DNA of 30,748 nt, taken from Zelonia costaricensis. Taxonomy: Eukaryota > Euglenozoa > Kinetoplastea > Trypanosomatida > Trypanosomatidae. Where the stretch lies: positions 1-30,748 of the forward strand of contig JASAOO010003229.1 of the NCBI GenBank assembly GCA_030849075.1, given 5' to 3'. The notes beneath the pieces were generated by a model, which saw only the letters and a list, made by a program, of their open reading frames with translations, searched no databases and was not told the origin of the DNA. Shown here piece after piece: positions 18,337-28,606 of the stretch (positions are counted from its first letter, which is position 1; every line of letters starts with the position of its first letter). A program made the translations under genes and the position numbers.

Positions 18337-18384
18337 CCCACCCACACCCACACCCACCCACACCCACACCCACCCACACCCACA
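18337..18384. repeat. 16-bp C-rich minisatellite, three perfect copies
   Basis: The unit CCCACCCACACCCACA is repeated exactly three times (18337-18352, 18353-18368, 18369-18384) just before the long CA array. It is not the trypanosomatid telomere repeat (TTAGGG/CCCTAA). Confidence 0.95.
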
Positions 18385-18388
18385 TACA

Positions 18389-19180
<792 letters not shown>

Positions 19181-19491
19181 CGAGCCAACGAGACGTGACA
19201 GCGAAACACAACGGCATTCGACGCAGCGGGGGATTTGCGGGACGCGTACGTCAATGGAGTGGAAAGCAAAGGGAAGGGAAATGATGAAAGGCGCCAACCT
19301 CCCCCCCCCCCGTACAGGGTGCGTCGACTGAGGGAGCACGGCGGCGTCTTGACTCCGACGTCGGCACACCCGGTGTCGAGAAGAAGCAGGGGCTGAAGGC
19401 GTGTCGCGAGTTGAAGTGTTTGTGTGTGTGTGTGTGTGAATCGCGGCGCGGCACAAGACGTTCGCCATTCTCTTTGACTGCGCGTCCGCTT
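19181..19491. other. 3' flank of the first MFS transporter gene
   Basis: A roughly 310-base stretch with no supported gene. It holds a C run at 19302-19311 and a GT run near 19421-19438. By position it is the transporter 3' untranslated region. Confidence 0.5.
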
Positions 19492-21573
19492 CTACCAGCC
19501 GCGCTTCTCGACGGCCACGCGGAGCCCCCAGAAGAGCAGCGCGCCGACGACGAGGATGGCCGCGACGGCGATCATGACCCGCGTGCAGGAGGAGTGCGGC
19601 CGGCCGCGATTTGCCCGCATCAACTCCCGTTCCACCGGCAGCGCCCCAATCGCGCCCGGCAGCAGCACCGCGAGGGAGCAGTAGTGGAAGAAGGCGGTGA
19701 TGGTGAAGGTTGCCTTGTATCCCTGGGCTGCCGCGATGTACCCTCCAATCACGGCGCTGCCGGCCCACGTGAAGGACGAGAAGCTCTCGAAGGCCGACCA
19801 CTTGGCGCGGTTCTCTTTCCGCACGCAGTCCATGATCACGCTACGGGTGACACCGCGGGTGGAGTTCATGAGCGCGTTGCGGAAAATGTAGATGGGCAGC
19901 AGAACGTTCAGTGGCAGCTCCGTCGTGCCCATGAGCAGCAGCAGCGTCGTGCCAATGACGCGGGCCACGATCGTGGAGGGGAGGCGGCCGAGGTAGAGGT
20001 CGCCGCCGCGCTGCACGAGGTGCGAGATGAGGGCCTGCAGCGGCGAGATCATGAGCGAGGCCGTCAACAGCGTCATCGGGGTCGAGTGGTAGTCCTTCAC
20101 AAAGAAGAGCGAGAGGTAGCGCATCGTCATGCCGGAGCCGAAGGCCACGAGGAAGTCGACGAGGCACACGAGGTAGGGCACGGCCTCCCACGTGAAGACG
20201 ACGTGACTGTAGTAGCGCAGCGCCACGAGGATGCGGCCCCACCACCCCGCTGCTCGAAAAGCCGCAAAGAACTCCTGCTTCTCCACCTCGCACGCCTGCT
20301 CCAGCTGGCGTTGCACGAGCCGCTGCCCACACGAGCGCTGCGACCGACCGCCCGGGCTGGACGCCTCGGTCGGACTCACGGCAGCCGGGAATACCGTGGG
20401 TGGGGCCTCGCTCCAGTGCACCCGCTTCTCCCCGCCGTTGCCGCCATCGCGCCGCAGACACGACGGCGGGGCAGGGCGCACTGGAGTGTCGCCGCTCCAC
20501 GGCGTATCCTCGCTCGCGGCCAACGGCGATGCAGCCCCCGCCGCCGCAGCACCGGAACCGCGCCCCTTATTGGCCACAATGGCATCGCTGCCGTCCTTCT
20601 TGTCGTCCTCAGTGCTACGATGGGGCTGGCAGTTCACCGTGGACCGCATCAGCTCCACCTCCGAGTCCGACCGCGGCACGCCGTTGTTGCCGCCGCTGAT
20701 ACCGGCCCCACACGCGACGGGTGCGGCGTGGCCGACGCGGCCTGGCTCCATGCCCGCCATCATCGCCCCCGCCGCCCACGCCGCGTCCGCCGCCGCCTCC
20801 TCCTCTTCGGCGTCGTCGTTCAGTGTGTACTTGTCTCGCAGCGTCCACAGCACGGCCATGGCGAAGGGGTGCATGCACAGGCCGCAGTACATCGTCTTCA
20901 CCAGCGCCGACTCCGCCCAACTGTTGCCGAGGTAGACGAGCACGCAGATGGAGACGATGAGGCCGACGCACGAGCACAGGGTCTGATCGATCCACTTCAA
21001 GTTGTACACAAAGGCACGACGGCCCGTCTCGACGCTGTCGGCGAAGATGGCCTCCGTCGAGGTCGCCGCGACACCGGTGTAGACACCGCAGATGGCCTGC
21101 GACACGTAGAAGACCGTGAGGCTGCGCGTCGTCGCCCCGAGCATGGTGCAGGCAACGGCGATGAAGCCCGCGATGGAGCCGGCGCGCAGGACCGTCTCGC
21201 GCTTCAGCCGGTCGCCCGCGTAGCCGGCGACCACGGCGCTGAGCATTTGGGTAATGCCGGCGGCCGCCGACATCCAGCCCACCGCCGTGTCGCCACCGAG
21301 CGACTCGACGAGCACCTGGAAGGCGTCCTGGCGCCAGATGCTGTGAGAGGCGCCATCAAGGAAGCAGAAACCGAGCACGCGAACGACGTTCCGGTTTTCG
21401 AGGGCACCCCAGCCGCCGCCGCCGCGCTGCCCGTCGCCATCGCCGTCCTCGTGGGTGTACGCCACGATGTCTACCGCGCCGTCGGCGTCGGCGTCCGGCG
21501 GCGTGACAGGGCGTTCGCTCGTGCAGGCACCGCCGCCGCCGCCGCCACCGCTGGCCTGCTTGAACGGTGGCAT
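19492..21573 (-). CDS. Major facilitator superfamily transporter (paralogue A)
   Basis: A 693-residue polytopic membrane protein. After a 60-residue Gly/Asp-rich N terminus come about six membrane segments (to about 245), a long hydrophilic loop (about 248-440, Ala/Ser/acidic), then about six more segments (about 450-680), which is the MFS 6+6 layout. The loop between helices 2 and 3 has GYAGDRLKRETVLRAG, matching MFS motif A (GxxxDRxxR). It also has EAIFADSVETGRRAFVYNLK and NALMNSTRGVTRSVIMDCVR followed by KENRAKWSAFESFSSFTWAG. These blocks recur in the transporter at 24455-26677, so the two genes are paralogues. Substrate is unknown. The start is the ATG at 21573 (MPPFKQ); the open frame above it has only non-ATG codons translated from a GT repeat. 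Confidence 0.85.
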   Translation of the reverse strand: MPPFKQASGGGGGGGACTSERPVTPPDADADGAVDIVAYTHEDGDGDGQRGGGGWGALENRNVVRVLGFCFLDGASHSIWRQDAFQVLVESLGGDTAVGWMSAAAGITQMLSAVVAGYAGDRLKRETVLRAGSIAGFIAVACTMLGATTRSLTVFYVSQAICGVYTGVAATSTEAIFADSVETGRRAFVYNLKWIDQTLCSCVGLIVSICVLVYLGNSWAESALVKTMYCGLCMHPFAMAVLWTLRDKYTLNDDAEEEEAAADAAWAAGAMMAGMEPGRVGHAAPVACGAGISGGNNGVPRSDSEVELMRSTVNCQPHRSTEDDKKDGSDAIVANKGRGSGAAAAGAASPLAASEDTPWSGDTPVRPAPPSCLRRDGGNGGEKRVHWSEAPPTVFPAAVSPTEASSPGGRSQRSCGQRLVQRQLEQACEVEKQEFFAAFRAAGWWGRILVALRYYSHVVFTWEAVPYLVCLVDFLVAFGSGMTMRYLSLFFVKDYHSTPMTLLTASLMISPLQALISHLVQRGGDLYLGRLPSTIVARVIGTTLLLLMGTTELPLNVLLPIYIFRNALMNSTRGVTRSVIMDCVRKENRAKWSAFESFSSFTWAGSAVIGGYIAAAQGYKATFTITAFFHYCSLAVLLPGAIGALPVERELMRANRGRPHSSCTRVMIAVAAILVVGALLFWGLRVAVEKRGW

Positions 21574-21718
21574 TGGACACACTCTAGAACAAAAATTGTG
21601 TTGTTTGTGTTTTGTTTGAGTTATTCGAACTGGATCGACACAGCTCAATGGCCGGGCGTTAAGGGCAGCCAGCAAGCGAGTGTGAGGTGATGGAATGCGT
21701 AAAGACGCGAGAGGATGT

Positions 21719-21754
<36 letters not shown>

Positions 21755-22797
21755 GTACGTGCTTGCGAGTGTCAAAGCTCGTGTGTGTATGTGCCTGCGC
21801 GAATGCCTCTACGCCGTGGGCTGCGGCAGGAACTACACGTCGCTCTATATCGGATGTGTGTGGTTGTGTGTCTGTGCTGTACGTGCGGGGTGCACGTTAG
21901 AGCAGCGGGTGCGACAGCTGGAGGACGGTACTGACAAAGACTGCCTCACGTGAGAGCGATGGAGAAGAGAAGCGGAGCGGCGAGAGGAGAGGAGTGGTCG
22001 TGCGAGGCAGGTATGGAGGGGGGGGGGCGAGAGGTGGAGAAGAGGGTGGGGGACCGTGCGTGCGTGCCGCGGTGAGCGCGCGCTTTAGGAAAGAGCCCTC
22101 CTTCCTCCTCCTCCTCCTCCTCCTCCCCAGCCGCTGGCCGACACCACCAGTCGAGGTCCTTCATGTTCACATAATTTCATCGGAGTATCGTGCCTTCGGG
22201 CTCCGCATCTGCCCGTATCGAACGGACGTGGTTGCTGTCGGAAAGGGTATGAGACGGGGTTGGTTAGACCACAGCATGCCTGAGCTGATCGCAGCACGCC
22301 TCATCCATCGCAGGTCGTCATGGCGACCGTGACCTCATCACAGCTCGCTGAAGCTAAACAACCGCTGTATCGGAAGCCGCAGAGGTGGCCATGCACCAGG
22401 GCAGGAGAGTTTGTTGTTGCTTGTTGGGCTTCGACATGGGATTTGACGTCCCAGCCCCTCCCCTCTCGACACGCCCGCCCTGGCGTGAAGAGGGTGGGGG
22501 GGGGGGGAGTGTGGGAGCTGACACAATAACCGGCGGAGCGGGTGAAGACACGGCAGAGTGCAGAAGAAGCTAGCAGAGAGACAAGAGAGGGTGAAGTGCT
22601 GAAGGCGGTACAGGGTAAGACACGTATCGGCGTGGCTCACCAAGGAGCGCACATACGTCGTTATCTCCCTTGTCTTTTCAAGTGGTCTGCGCAACAGAAA
22701 CGGAGCGCAGACTGGCGACGGAGGAAGAGGGAGAGACACTGAAGGAGGCGACACTCAACTCTGGCGACACGCCGCATCTTCACGGAGCGGGCACCTG

Positions 22798-22828
<31 letters not shown>

Positions 22829-22992
22829 ACACGGATAGACATGCATGCAAGCGCGTAAGGAGTGAAGGGGGGGGAGGATGGAAGGGCCCATCGAGGCGCA
22901 GGCTCCCTGCGCGCGGAAGGCGCTGAGTCGAAGAGGGGGTGAGAGGGGCGACCTCGAGCTCTCCCCCCGGGCTGCGGAGCTTCTCCCCCTCA
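21574..22992. other. Spacer between the first MFS transporter and small unknown gene
   Basis: No gene is supported in 1.4 kb. Notable items are a CA microsatellite at about 21719-21751, a G-run near 22018-22027, a CTC repeat at 22100-22125, another G-run near 22496-22508, and a CA run near 22797-22831. The sense sequence just above the transporter ATG reads TTTTTGTTCTAG, a possible acceptor, though it would give a leader of only about 10 bases; another site further up is likely. Confidence 0.5.
21719..21751. repeat. (CA)n microsatellite upstream of the first MFS transporter
   Basis: A CA run of about 33 bases in the presumed 5' region of the transporter gene; it reads (GT)n in the transcript. 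Confidence 0.9.
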
Positions 22993-23748
22993 TCAGCGGT
23001 GCTTCCGCACCCGTGCCAGCCGCTCCATCTCCATGGCCACCTGGGCTTGCATGCTCGACCACACCGCGTCCACATCGGCATCGTCGTCGTCGATGTCCAA
23101 CCCTGACGACGCTGTCGGCTCTCCTGCCTGCGTGCGACTACCGGCGATGCTGTGCGTTGTGGAAGGGGTCTGACGGGGTGGCGGATGCGGCTGCATTGCT
23201 GCCGCTGATGCCCGCGAGGCCTGCAGAGCCGCCGTCAACGTCGCCGCCGCGAGGGGTGCGGCTGCGCTGGGTGACGCAGGTGGTGCGCCTACCTGCTGCC
23301 CCCATGTCGTCAGGGCGTCGGCCAGCTGGCGCGTCGCCGAGGCTCGCCGCTGCGCTTGCTGCTGCTGCTCCTGCCGCTCTTGTTCCTCGTGCAGTGCCGC
23401 CGCGTCGGTGCCGCTGTCGGCGTCAGAGGTTTCCTCGTCCGTGTCGTGTGCGCTGGAACTCGCGGACGACGACGATGACGTCGCCGGTGATGAGGACCGC
23501 GGCGATGAAGAAGCCACAGTGTGCAGCTCCTTCCCCAGCATCAGCAGCTGGGCGGCGGGGCTGCTGGCGAAGAGGTGGACGCCAGCCGGAGTCTGCACGA
23601 GGGCGTCGCGCATCGCGACGGCGGTCTGCAGGGCCGCTGTAGTGTGGCCACGCTGCAGCTGCACGAGAAGCTGCGTCTGGAACCGCACGTACGCGTCCTC
23701 CAGCTGCTCCGGCACCGCGGGCCGGCTCGCGGACGTCGAGGCAGCCAT
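22993..23748 (-). CDS. Small unknown protein between two MFS transporters
   Basis: A 251-residue protein I do not recognise. The N-terminal 70 residues look folded and helical (VPEQLEDAYVRFQTQLLVQL, then TTAALQTAVAMRDALVQTP and FASSPAAQLLMLGKELHTVA). A serine-rich and then acidic stretch follows (about 80-120), then a Glu/Gln-rich helix, and the protein ends in an amphipathic segment, VDAVWSSMQAQVAMEMERLA. There is no membrane segment or catalytic motif. The start is the ATG at 23748 (MAASTSASRP); the open frame continues upstream but only into repeat-like sequence with no polypeptide character. Coding status rests on the ordered N-terminal block and composition like the neighbouring genes. 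Confidence 0.6.
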   Translation of the reverse strand: MAASTSASRPAVPEQLEDAYVRFQTQLLVQLQRGHTTAALQTAVAMRDALVQTPAGVHLFASSPAAQLLMLGKELHTVASSSPRSSSPATSSSSSASSSAHDTDEETSDADSGTDAAALHEEQERQEQQQQAQRRASATRQLADALTTWGQQVGAPPASPSAAAPLAAATLTAALQASRASAAAMQPHPPPRQTPSTTHSIAGSRTQAGEPTASSGLDIDDDDADVDAVWSSMQAQVAMEMERLARVRKHR

Positions 23749-24454
23749 GCCCTCGAGCAGAGAAGAGAAACACGCGGAGTGGCGTCGAGGTTGGGTCGGG
23801 TAGTGGTGGATGTGTGTGCGTGTGCGTGTGCGTGCGCGCGAGTGAGGCGAGGGTGGGGATGGGGGGGGGGCAAAGCCAAGTGTGCAACAGCAGAGGACAG
23901 CACTAAGAGGAGAAGAAACAAAAAAGGTTGGTTGGGCCGTGAAGTGTGATGAAGCGAACATCAAAGACGTCTTCTGTGGAGTCCAACGCAGCATGTGCAC
24001 ACGACGCTCCGCGAAGCCATACTCAGACACACACACACACACCCACACACCTACACATACACACACAAAGATCTACACGATCCGCTATTCTATGTGTCCT
24101 TCTCTCTTTCTTTTTTTTTCCTCTTGATCGCGCACCTTCGCACCGTCGGTGCCGACGCCCGAGGACAGCGAGGTGCACAGCGAGGTGCGAGGGGGGGGGG
24201 GCGGAGGACTGATTGGTGCCCACCACACCCATCATAATGCGCCCTGCGTGTGAGCGTTCAAGACGAAGGAGAAGAAAAGTTCATGGAGGTGGCGAGCGCG
24301 CCCCACTGCCTACGATGCGACGTGCATCCGCGGTGCGTGCAGGGGTGTGGGGTGGTGGTGAGCAGGGGGCAAGGTGGGGTGCAGGGTATCGCGCCGAGAA
24401 AGCGGCCGTGACAGCGTACACGCAGAGGCAGAGGCAAAGACGAGGGAGTGCGGC
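23749..24454. other. Spacer between small unknown gene and the second MFS transporter
   Basis: No gene is supported. It has a G-run (about 23860-23870), a CA run (about 24030-24066), a T-run (24110-24119) and a G-run (24190-24200). Purine-rich plus-strand sequence around 23890-23925 may be the sense polypyrimidine tract of the small gene. The segment above 24200 is likely the transporter 3' untranslated region. Confidence 0.5.
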
Positions 24455-26677
24455 TCACGCACTCGCGCGTGAGCGGCCGACGCTGCCGCCCGACTCCTCG
24501 TCCCTCTCTGCCTCTTCAATCGCAACATCCGCGACCGCCGCCGCTGCGCCCTCTTCCGCGCCGGGCCTATCCAGCGCCCGGGCCCCGATGGCGGCGGGCA
24601 CCATCAGCAGCGTCGCCACGAACTGCAGCACGGCAGTCACGATGAAGTTGCAGTGGTACCCATACCGCTCCGTGATGAAGCCACCGACAACAGCGCTGCC
24701 AGCCCACGACAGGGTGCTGACGCTCTCGAAAGCCGACCACTTGGCGCGGCTGTCCTTGCGCACGCAGTCCATGATCACGCTGCGGGTGACGCCGAAGACG
24801 GAGTTCATGAGCGCGTTGCGGCAGAGAAACAGCGCCACGGTGCCCGGCAGCGACGCAAGGGCGGAGCCGGCGGGCGCCGTGGCGAGCACGAGGAGCGCTG
24901 TGGTGCCCACCAGCCGCACCCCAATTACTGTCGGAATGCGGCCCGATCCGCACGTGTGAATGAGCCACGGCAGGCACGACGACGTGAGCGCCGTGAGCGT
25001 CGTGGAGGCGATGTAGACGCCGTTCAGGCCGGCCGGGCTCAGGCCGCGGCCAATCGCGAAGAAGACGGGGAAGTACGGCAGCGACATGCCGGAGCCGACG
25101 GCGAGGAGGAGGTCGACAGCACACATCCAGTGCGGCACCCACGCCAGCGTCGCCCAGGCACCGCTACAGAAGGCCGCAATCCAGACGTGCCGGCGCCGCT
25201 GGAACAGACTGGTCCCGGCCGACCGGGACTGCGCACGATAGTGGTGGCGCAGTAGCCCCTCCCGTGCGGCCGCGGCCGCGCGTGCCCGGGCGTCTCCACC
25301 GCGACCCCCCGAGCCTCCGCTACTGCCGCTGCCGTTGCAGCTGTCGTGCGTACTGCGGCGGGTGCCGGCTCTGCCGCGGCTGCGCTCTCCCACGTCTGAC
25401 GCCCGCGCGTCAGCAGCGGCTGCCTCCTGCGGTTCCTCCACCAGCGGCTCCATCGTCGCCGTCGCCGCAGCCCCACCACCACCACCACCAGCAAGGCGCA
25501 CCGGCAGTACACCCGCGAGCCGGAACTGCGCGGTCGCGGCGGCCCCGTAGTCGCCCACACCGCCGCCGACCTCCTCGCGCTGCGGGGGCGGCACTTCTTC
25601 ATCCACGGTGCTGGTCGGGCGTGTGAGGGTGACCTCGACAGAGCCTACCACCACAGGCGCCGCGAGCGCTGCCGCTGCGGTGGGCGTCGTCTGCGATGAC
25701 GGCGGTGACGGCGTCGACGGCGCGCGCCGCTGGTGGTGGTGGTGGTGGTGTTGGTGCGGCGCCTTGTGTGCTGGCGCGTGCGGCGTAGCCACCAGTTGCG
25801 GGGCGGAGCGCTCGAGCGCCGCTGCGTCGCTGCTGCGTTCGCGGCGATCCCCACTGTCCTCCACCTCCTCCCCCGCTCGCTCTCCGTCACCGCGCACATC
25901 ACGTCCGTCGGCATCCGCGCCCGCGTCGGCCTCCTCACGAATCGCGTAGCGGTCCTGCAGCCAGCACAGCGGCACGAGGGCGACGGGGTGGGCGAGCACC
26001 CCGGCCGTCATGGCCACCCGCACCCGCTGCAGCTCCCATGCGTTGCCCCACACGACGAAGAGCACCGCCGCGGCCCCGTAGCCAACCACGTAGCAGATAG
26101 TCTGCACCACCCACTTGGTGTTATAGATGGACGTCCGCTGGCCCTGCGCCACGCTGTCGGCGAAGAGGGCCTCCACACTCGTGGAGACGACGCCAGTGTA
26201 GAGGCCCCACATCGCCTGCGCACACAACACACACCACACCAGCTGCGCCCAAAAGCCGACGAGAAAGACGGGGAGCGCGGCCAGGGCACACGCGGCGCCG
26301 ACGCGGATGGCGCGCTGCCGCGGGTGCCGGTCCGCCGCGTAGCCCGTCAGCGCGGCGCCGATGAGCTGCGCCACGCCGCACATGGTGGCCGAGACACCGA
26401 CCACGACGTTGCTCTTGGCGGCGCGCTCGAGGAAGACGGGCAGCAGCTGCATCCCCCACATGCTGTAGCACGCACCATCAATAAAGTTGTAGCACAGGGT
26501 GAGCCGCACATTGGGGCTGCGTTGCGGGGCGGGCAGCGGCACGGCTGGGTCTGCAGCGAGGGAGGTGGTGAGGGTGGACCGGCTGCTGTGGCCGGCCGCG
26601 TGCAGGGTGGCGGCGGTGGAGGTGTGAGGCCGCGGCCCAGCTGTGGCCCCGTCGGCGGCGGCGCTGATGTCCGACAT
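24455..26677 (-). CDS. Major facilitator superfamily transporter (paralogue B)
   Basis: A 740-residue protein with the same 6+6 membrane layout as the transporter at 19492-21573. Membrane segments run from about residue 60 to 242. A very long low-complexity loop (about 243-490, with His, Thr, Arg and Ala runs) follows, and further segments from about 497 to 730. Shared blocks are CYNFIDGACYSMW, GYAADRHPRQRAIRVG (MFS motif A), EALFADSVAQGQRTSIYNTK, and NALMNSVFGVTRSVIMDCVR followed by KDSRAKWSAFESVSTLSWAG. The loop is not conserved between the two. The C-terminal tail is acidic. Substrate is unknown. I chose the ATG at 26677 (MSDIS); the further in-frame extension to 26713 begins at a TTG. Confidence 0.85.
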   Translation of the reverse strand: MSDISAAADGATAGPRPHTSTAATLHAAGHSSRSTLTTSLAADPAVPLPAPQRSPNVRLTLCYNFIDGACYSMWGMQLLPVFLERAAKSNVVVGVSATMCGVAQLIGAALTGYAADRHPRQRAIRVGAACALAALPVFLVGFWAQLVWCVLCAQAMWGLYTGVVSTSVEALFADSVAQGQRTSIYNTKWVVQTICYVVGYGAAAVLFVVWGNAWELQRVRVAMTAGVLAHPVALVPLCWLQDRYAIREEADAGADADGRDVRGDGERAGEEVEDSGDRRERSSDAAALERSAPQLVATPHAPAHKAPHQHHHHHHQRRAPSTPSPPSSQTTPTAAAALAAPVVVGSVEVTLTRPTSTVDEEVPPPQREEVGGGVGDYGAAATAQFRLAGVLPVRLAGGGGGGAAATATMEPLVEEPQEAAAADARASDVGERSRGRAGTRRSTHDSCNGSGSSGGSGGRGGDARARAAAAAREGLLRHHYRAQSRSAGTSLFQRRRHVWIAAFCSGAWATLAWVPHWMCAVDLLLAVGSGMSLPYFPVFFAIGRGLSPAGLNGVYIASTTLTALTSSCLPWLIHTCGSGRIPTVIGVRLVGTTALLVLATAPAGSALASLPGTVALFLCRNALMNSVFGVTRSVIMDCVRKDSRAKWSAFESVSTLSWAGSAVVGGFITERYGYHCNFIVTAVLQFVATLLMVPAAIGARALDRPGAEEGAAAAVADVAIEEAERDEESGGSVGRSRASA

Positions 26678-27411
26678 GATGCGCGATCGCGCTGCAGCGT
26701 GCGGAAGAGTCAACCGTGAAGGAAATGAAAGCAGTCAAGGTGATAAGGTCTAACGCACGACAGCGCACATACACGAACACACACACACACACACGCCCAA
26801 GGAAGCAGAGGTGGAGTCAGAAAGAGTGAGAGGCGCACCGCGCTGATGAAGTGTGAGATGGGCGTGCGTACGTGTGGGTCTGTTCGCTTGTGCGTGAGCA
26901 CCCAATCCGTTACTGGTTATGCCACGCGCGCGCTGCGGAGCTGGCGGCTGTTGCGGACGGTGCGCGGCGGGGTGAAGGGGAGGGAAGGGCGGGGAGGCGA
27001 GTGGAAGGACTGGGCCCGGCCCATTTGCAGCGGTGACGGACAGCGGCGTACGCTGCTTGAGCAGAGGCGGATGGGTTGGGCTGGGCAGGGGGAGCGTGTT
27101 GCCACTGACACGGCTAGGTTGAGCCAAACCGCGCGCACTCCCCCCTCCCCCTCCCCACACACACGTACGGTCTATTAGCATGTGTCTGTGTGTGTGCGTG
27201 GGGATGGGGGAGCAAAGCACACCGATAGTACTTGTGTGAGAAGCCAACGTTGAGTGCGCAGAGGCCCACGGCAAAGCGAGGCCCTGACTCATCCCGGGAC
27301 TCGCGGCACTTCAGCCGTGCCGCACTTCTCCACACTGACGCTTCATGCAGGCGTCACCTGCTTGTCACACCAGTTTTCGTTGTAGGGGACTGAGAGATCG
27401 AGCTGGAAGAA

Positions 27412-27461
27412 GGGGCAGGGGGTTGGGGTTGGGGTGGGGGGCGGGGGGACGGGGGAAGGGG
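27412..27461. repeat. G-quadruplex-type G-rich block
   Basis: Fifty plus-strand bases contain at least seven runs of four or more G separated by one to three bases, including GGGGTTGGGGTGGGGG. The G-rich strand is the template strand for the genes around it. Confidence 0.8.
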
Positions 27462-27660
27462 CCTTGGTCACCAGCCCACCATCGTGCGCGCGCATCGCCA
27501 CCCTGCAATAGGAGGCTGAGGACGGCAAAAAAAGAAAGCGAGCTCGTGCGGGTGGGCGTGTGGGTGAGTGTACGTGGATCTGTCTTCATGCGTGTGTGTG
27601 TGTGCGTGTGTTTGTGTGGGCCAAACAAGGTGGGGCTTCTGCCGACGGAGGCACTTTCTT

Positions 27661-27662
<2 letters not shown>

Positions 27663-27709
<47 letters not shown>
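27663..27709. repeat. (CA)n microsatellite
   Basis: About 47 bases of CA dinucleotide in the gene-poor spacer. Confidence 0.95.
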
Positions 27710-27710
<1 letters not shown>

Positions 27711-28606
27711 GCGTCCACTGGCGCACATTCAGACGGACACAAACACGTACACACATGCAAGTACACACCGACATCCACGCACAAGACTTGCGGTCACGCG
27801 CTTGCGCACGAAGCGAGAGAAGAGATGAACAGGGCGACGCCCGCCTGCGCAGCGTACATAGAGGAGTTGATGAGCCGAGAGCTCAAGGAGTCTGGAGGCA
27901 AGAGAAAAGACAGGAACACGCATCGCAACCAAAGGGGGAGAGGAGAAGTGAAGGGGGGGGGAAGAGGGGCGCCCACCGTGAAGCACTTCGTCGACCTCGA
28001 TCAACATCTACTGGTTTGTCTCCGACATCGACCCACTCCGTCTTCGTCCATCCTGCACACACACACACACGAACATAAACACAGGGCAAAACTCAACACC
28101 AGCGAAGTAAAGAAGGAACCTGAGAAGACGAGATCAAGGCGACGTTGTTGCACCGTCTATTGTACATCTGCGCCACTGGATCGGTACACCGATTGGCGTT
28201 CTCACGGACCGCGATGAATGATGCGGACAAGCGCAGAAGGGGGTGGAGGCTGCACCTCACCGAGGTGAGAAGCAAGAAAGAGATGAGAGGGGGGAAGGGA
28301 ATCCAGAAAGGGTGAGAAGGCGTTAGAGCAGGAGAGCGATGCAGACGGACATGCCGTCACCTCGCGTACGCGGCGCACATCTTCAGCAAGTGTGTGTGTT
28401 TGTGTGTCTGTGGGTGGGTGTGGGTGTGGGTGTCTTGCGTCTGTGCGTAGGTGCATGTGCGCGACGGGACAAAGTCAATATAAAAGAAAACAAGAAAACA
28501 CAGCAAGGAACCGATACATATAACTAAAACCGAAAAACCAGACGGAGTGCGCGAGGGAAGAAGAGGTGCTGATGCTGATGCTAATGCGGGGATTCAACCG
28601 CTCCTG

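Larger units (their letters stand above)
26678..28606. other. Large gene-poor spacer (1.9 kb)
   Basis: The longest gap between genes in the window. The open frames are short, often start at non-ATG codons and show no family motifs. It has CA/GT runs near 26777-26793, 27585-27610 and 27663-27709, the G-quadruplex block at 27412-27461, and A-rich patches near 28470-28535. It should contain the 5' region of the second transporter and a long 3' untranslated region of the inositol-monophosphatase gene. Confidence 0.5.

Noticed and set aside
19411..21690. 759-codon plus-strand frame opposite the first MFS transporter
   Set aside because: Antisense shadow; the minus-strand frame has membrane segments and MFS motifs.
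27343..27528. Short minus-strand frame ending in LDLSVPYNENWCDKQV
   Set aside because: The only ATG leaves about 50 residues, mostly Pro/Thr repeats translated from the G-rich block.
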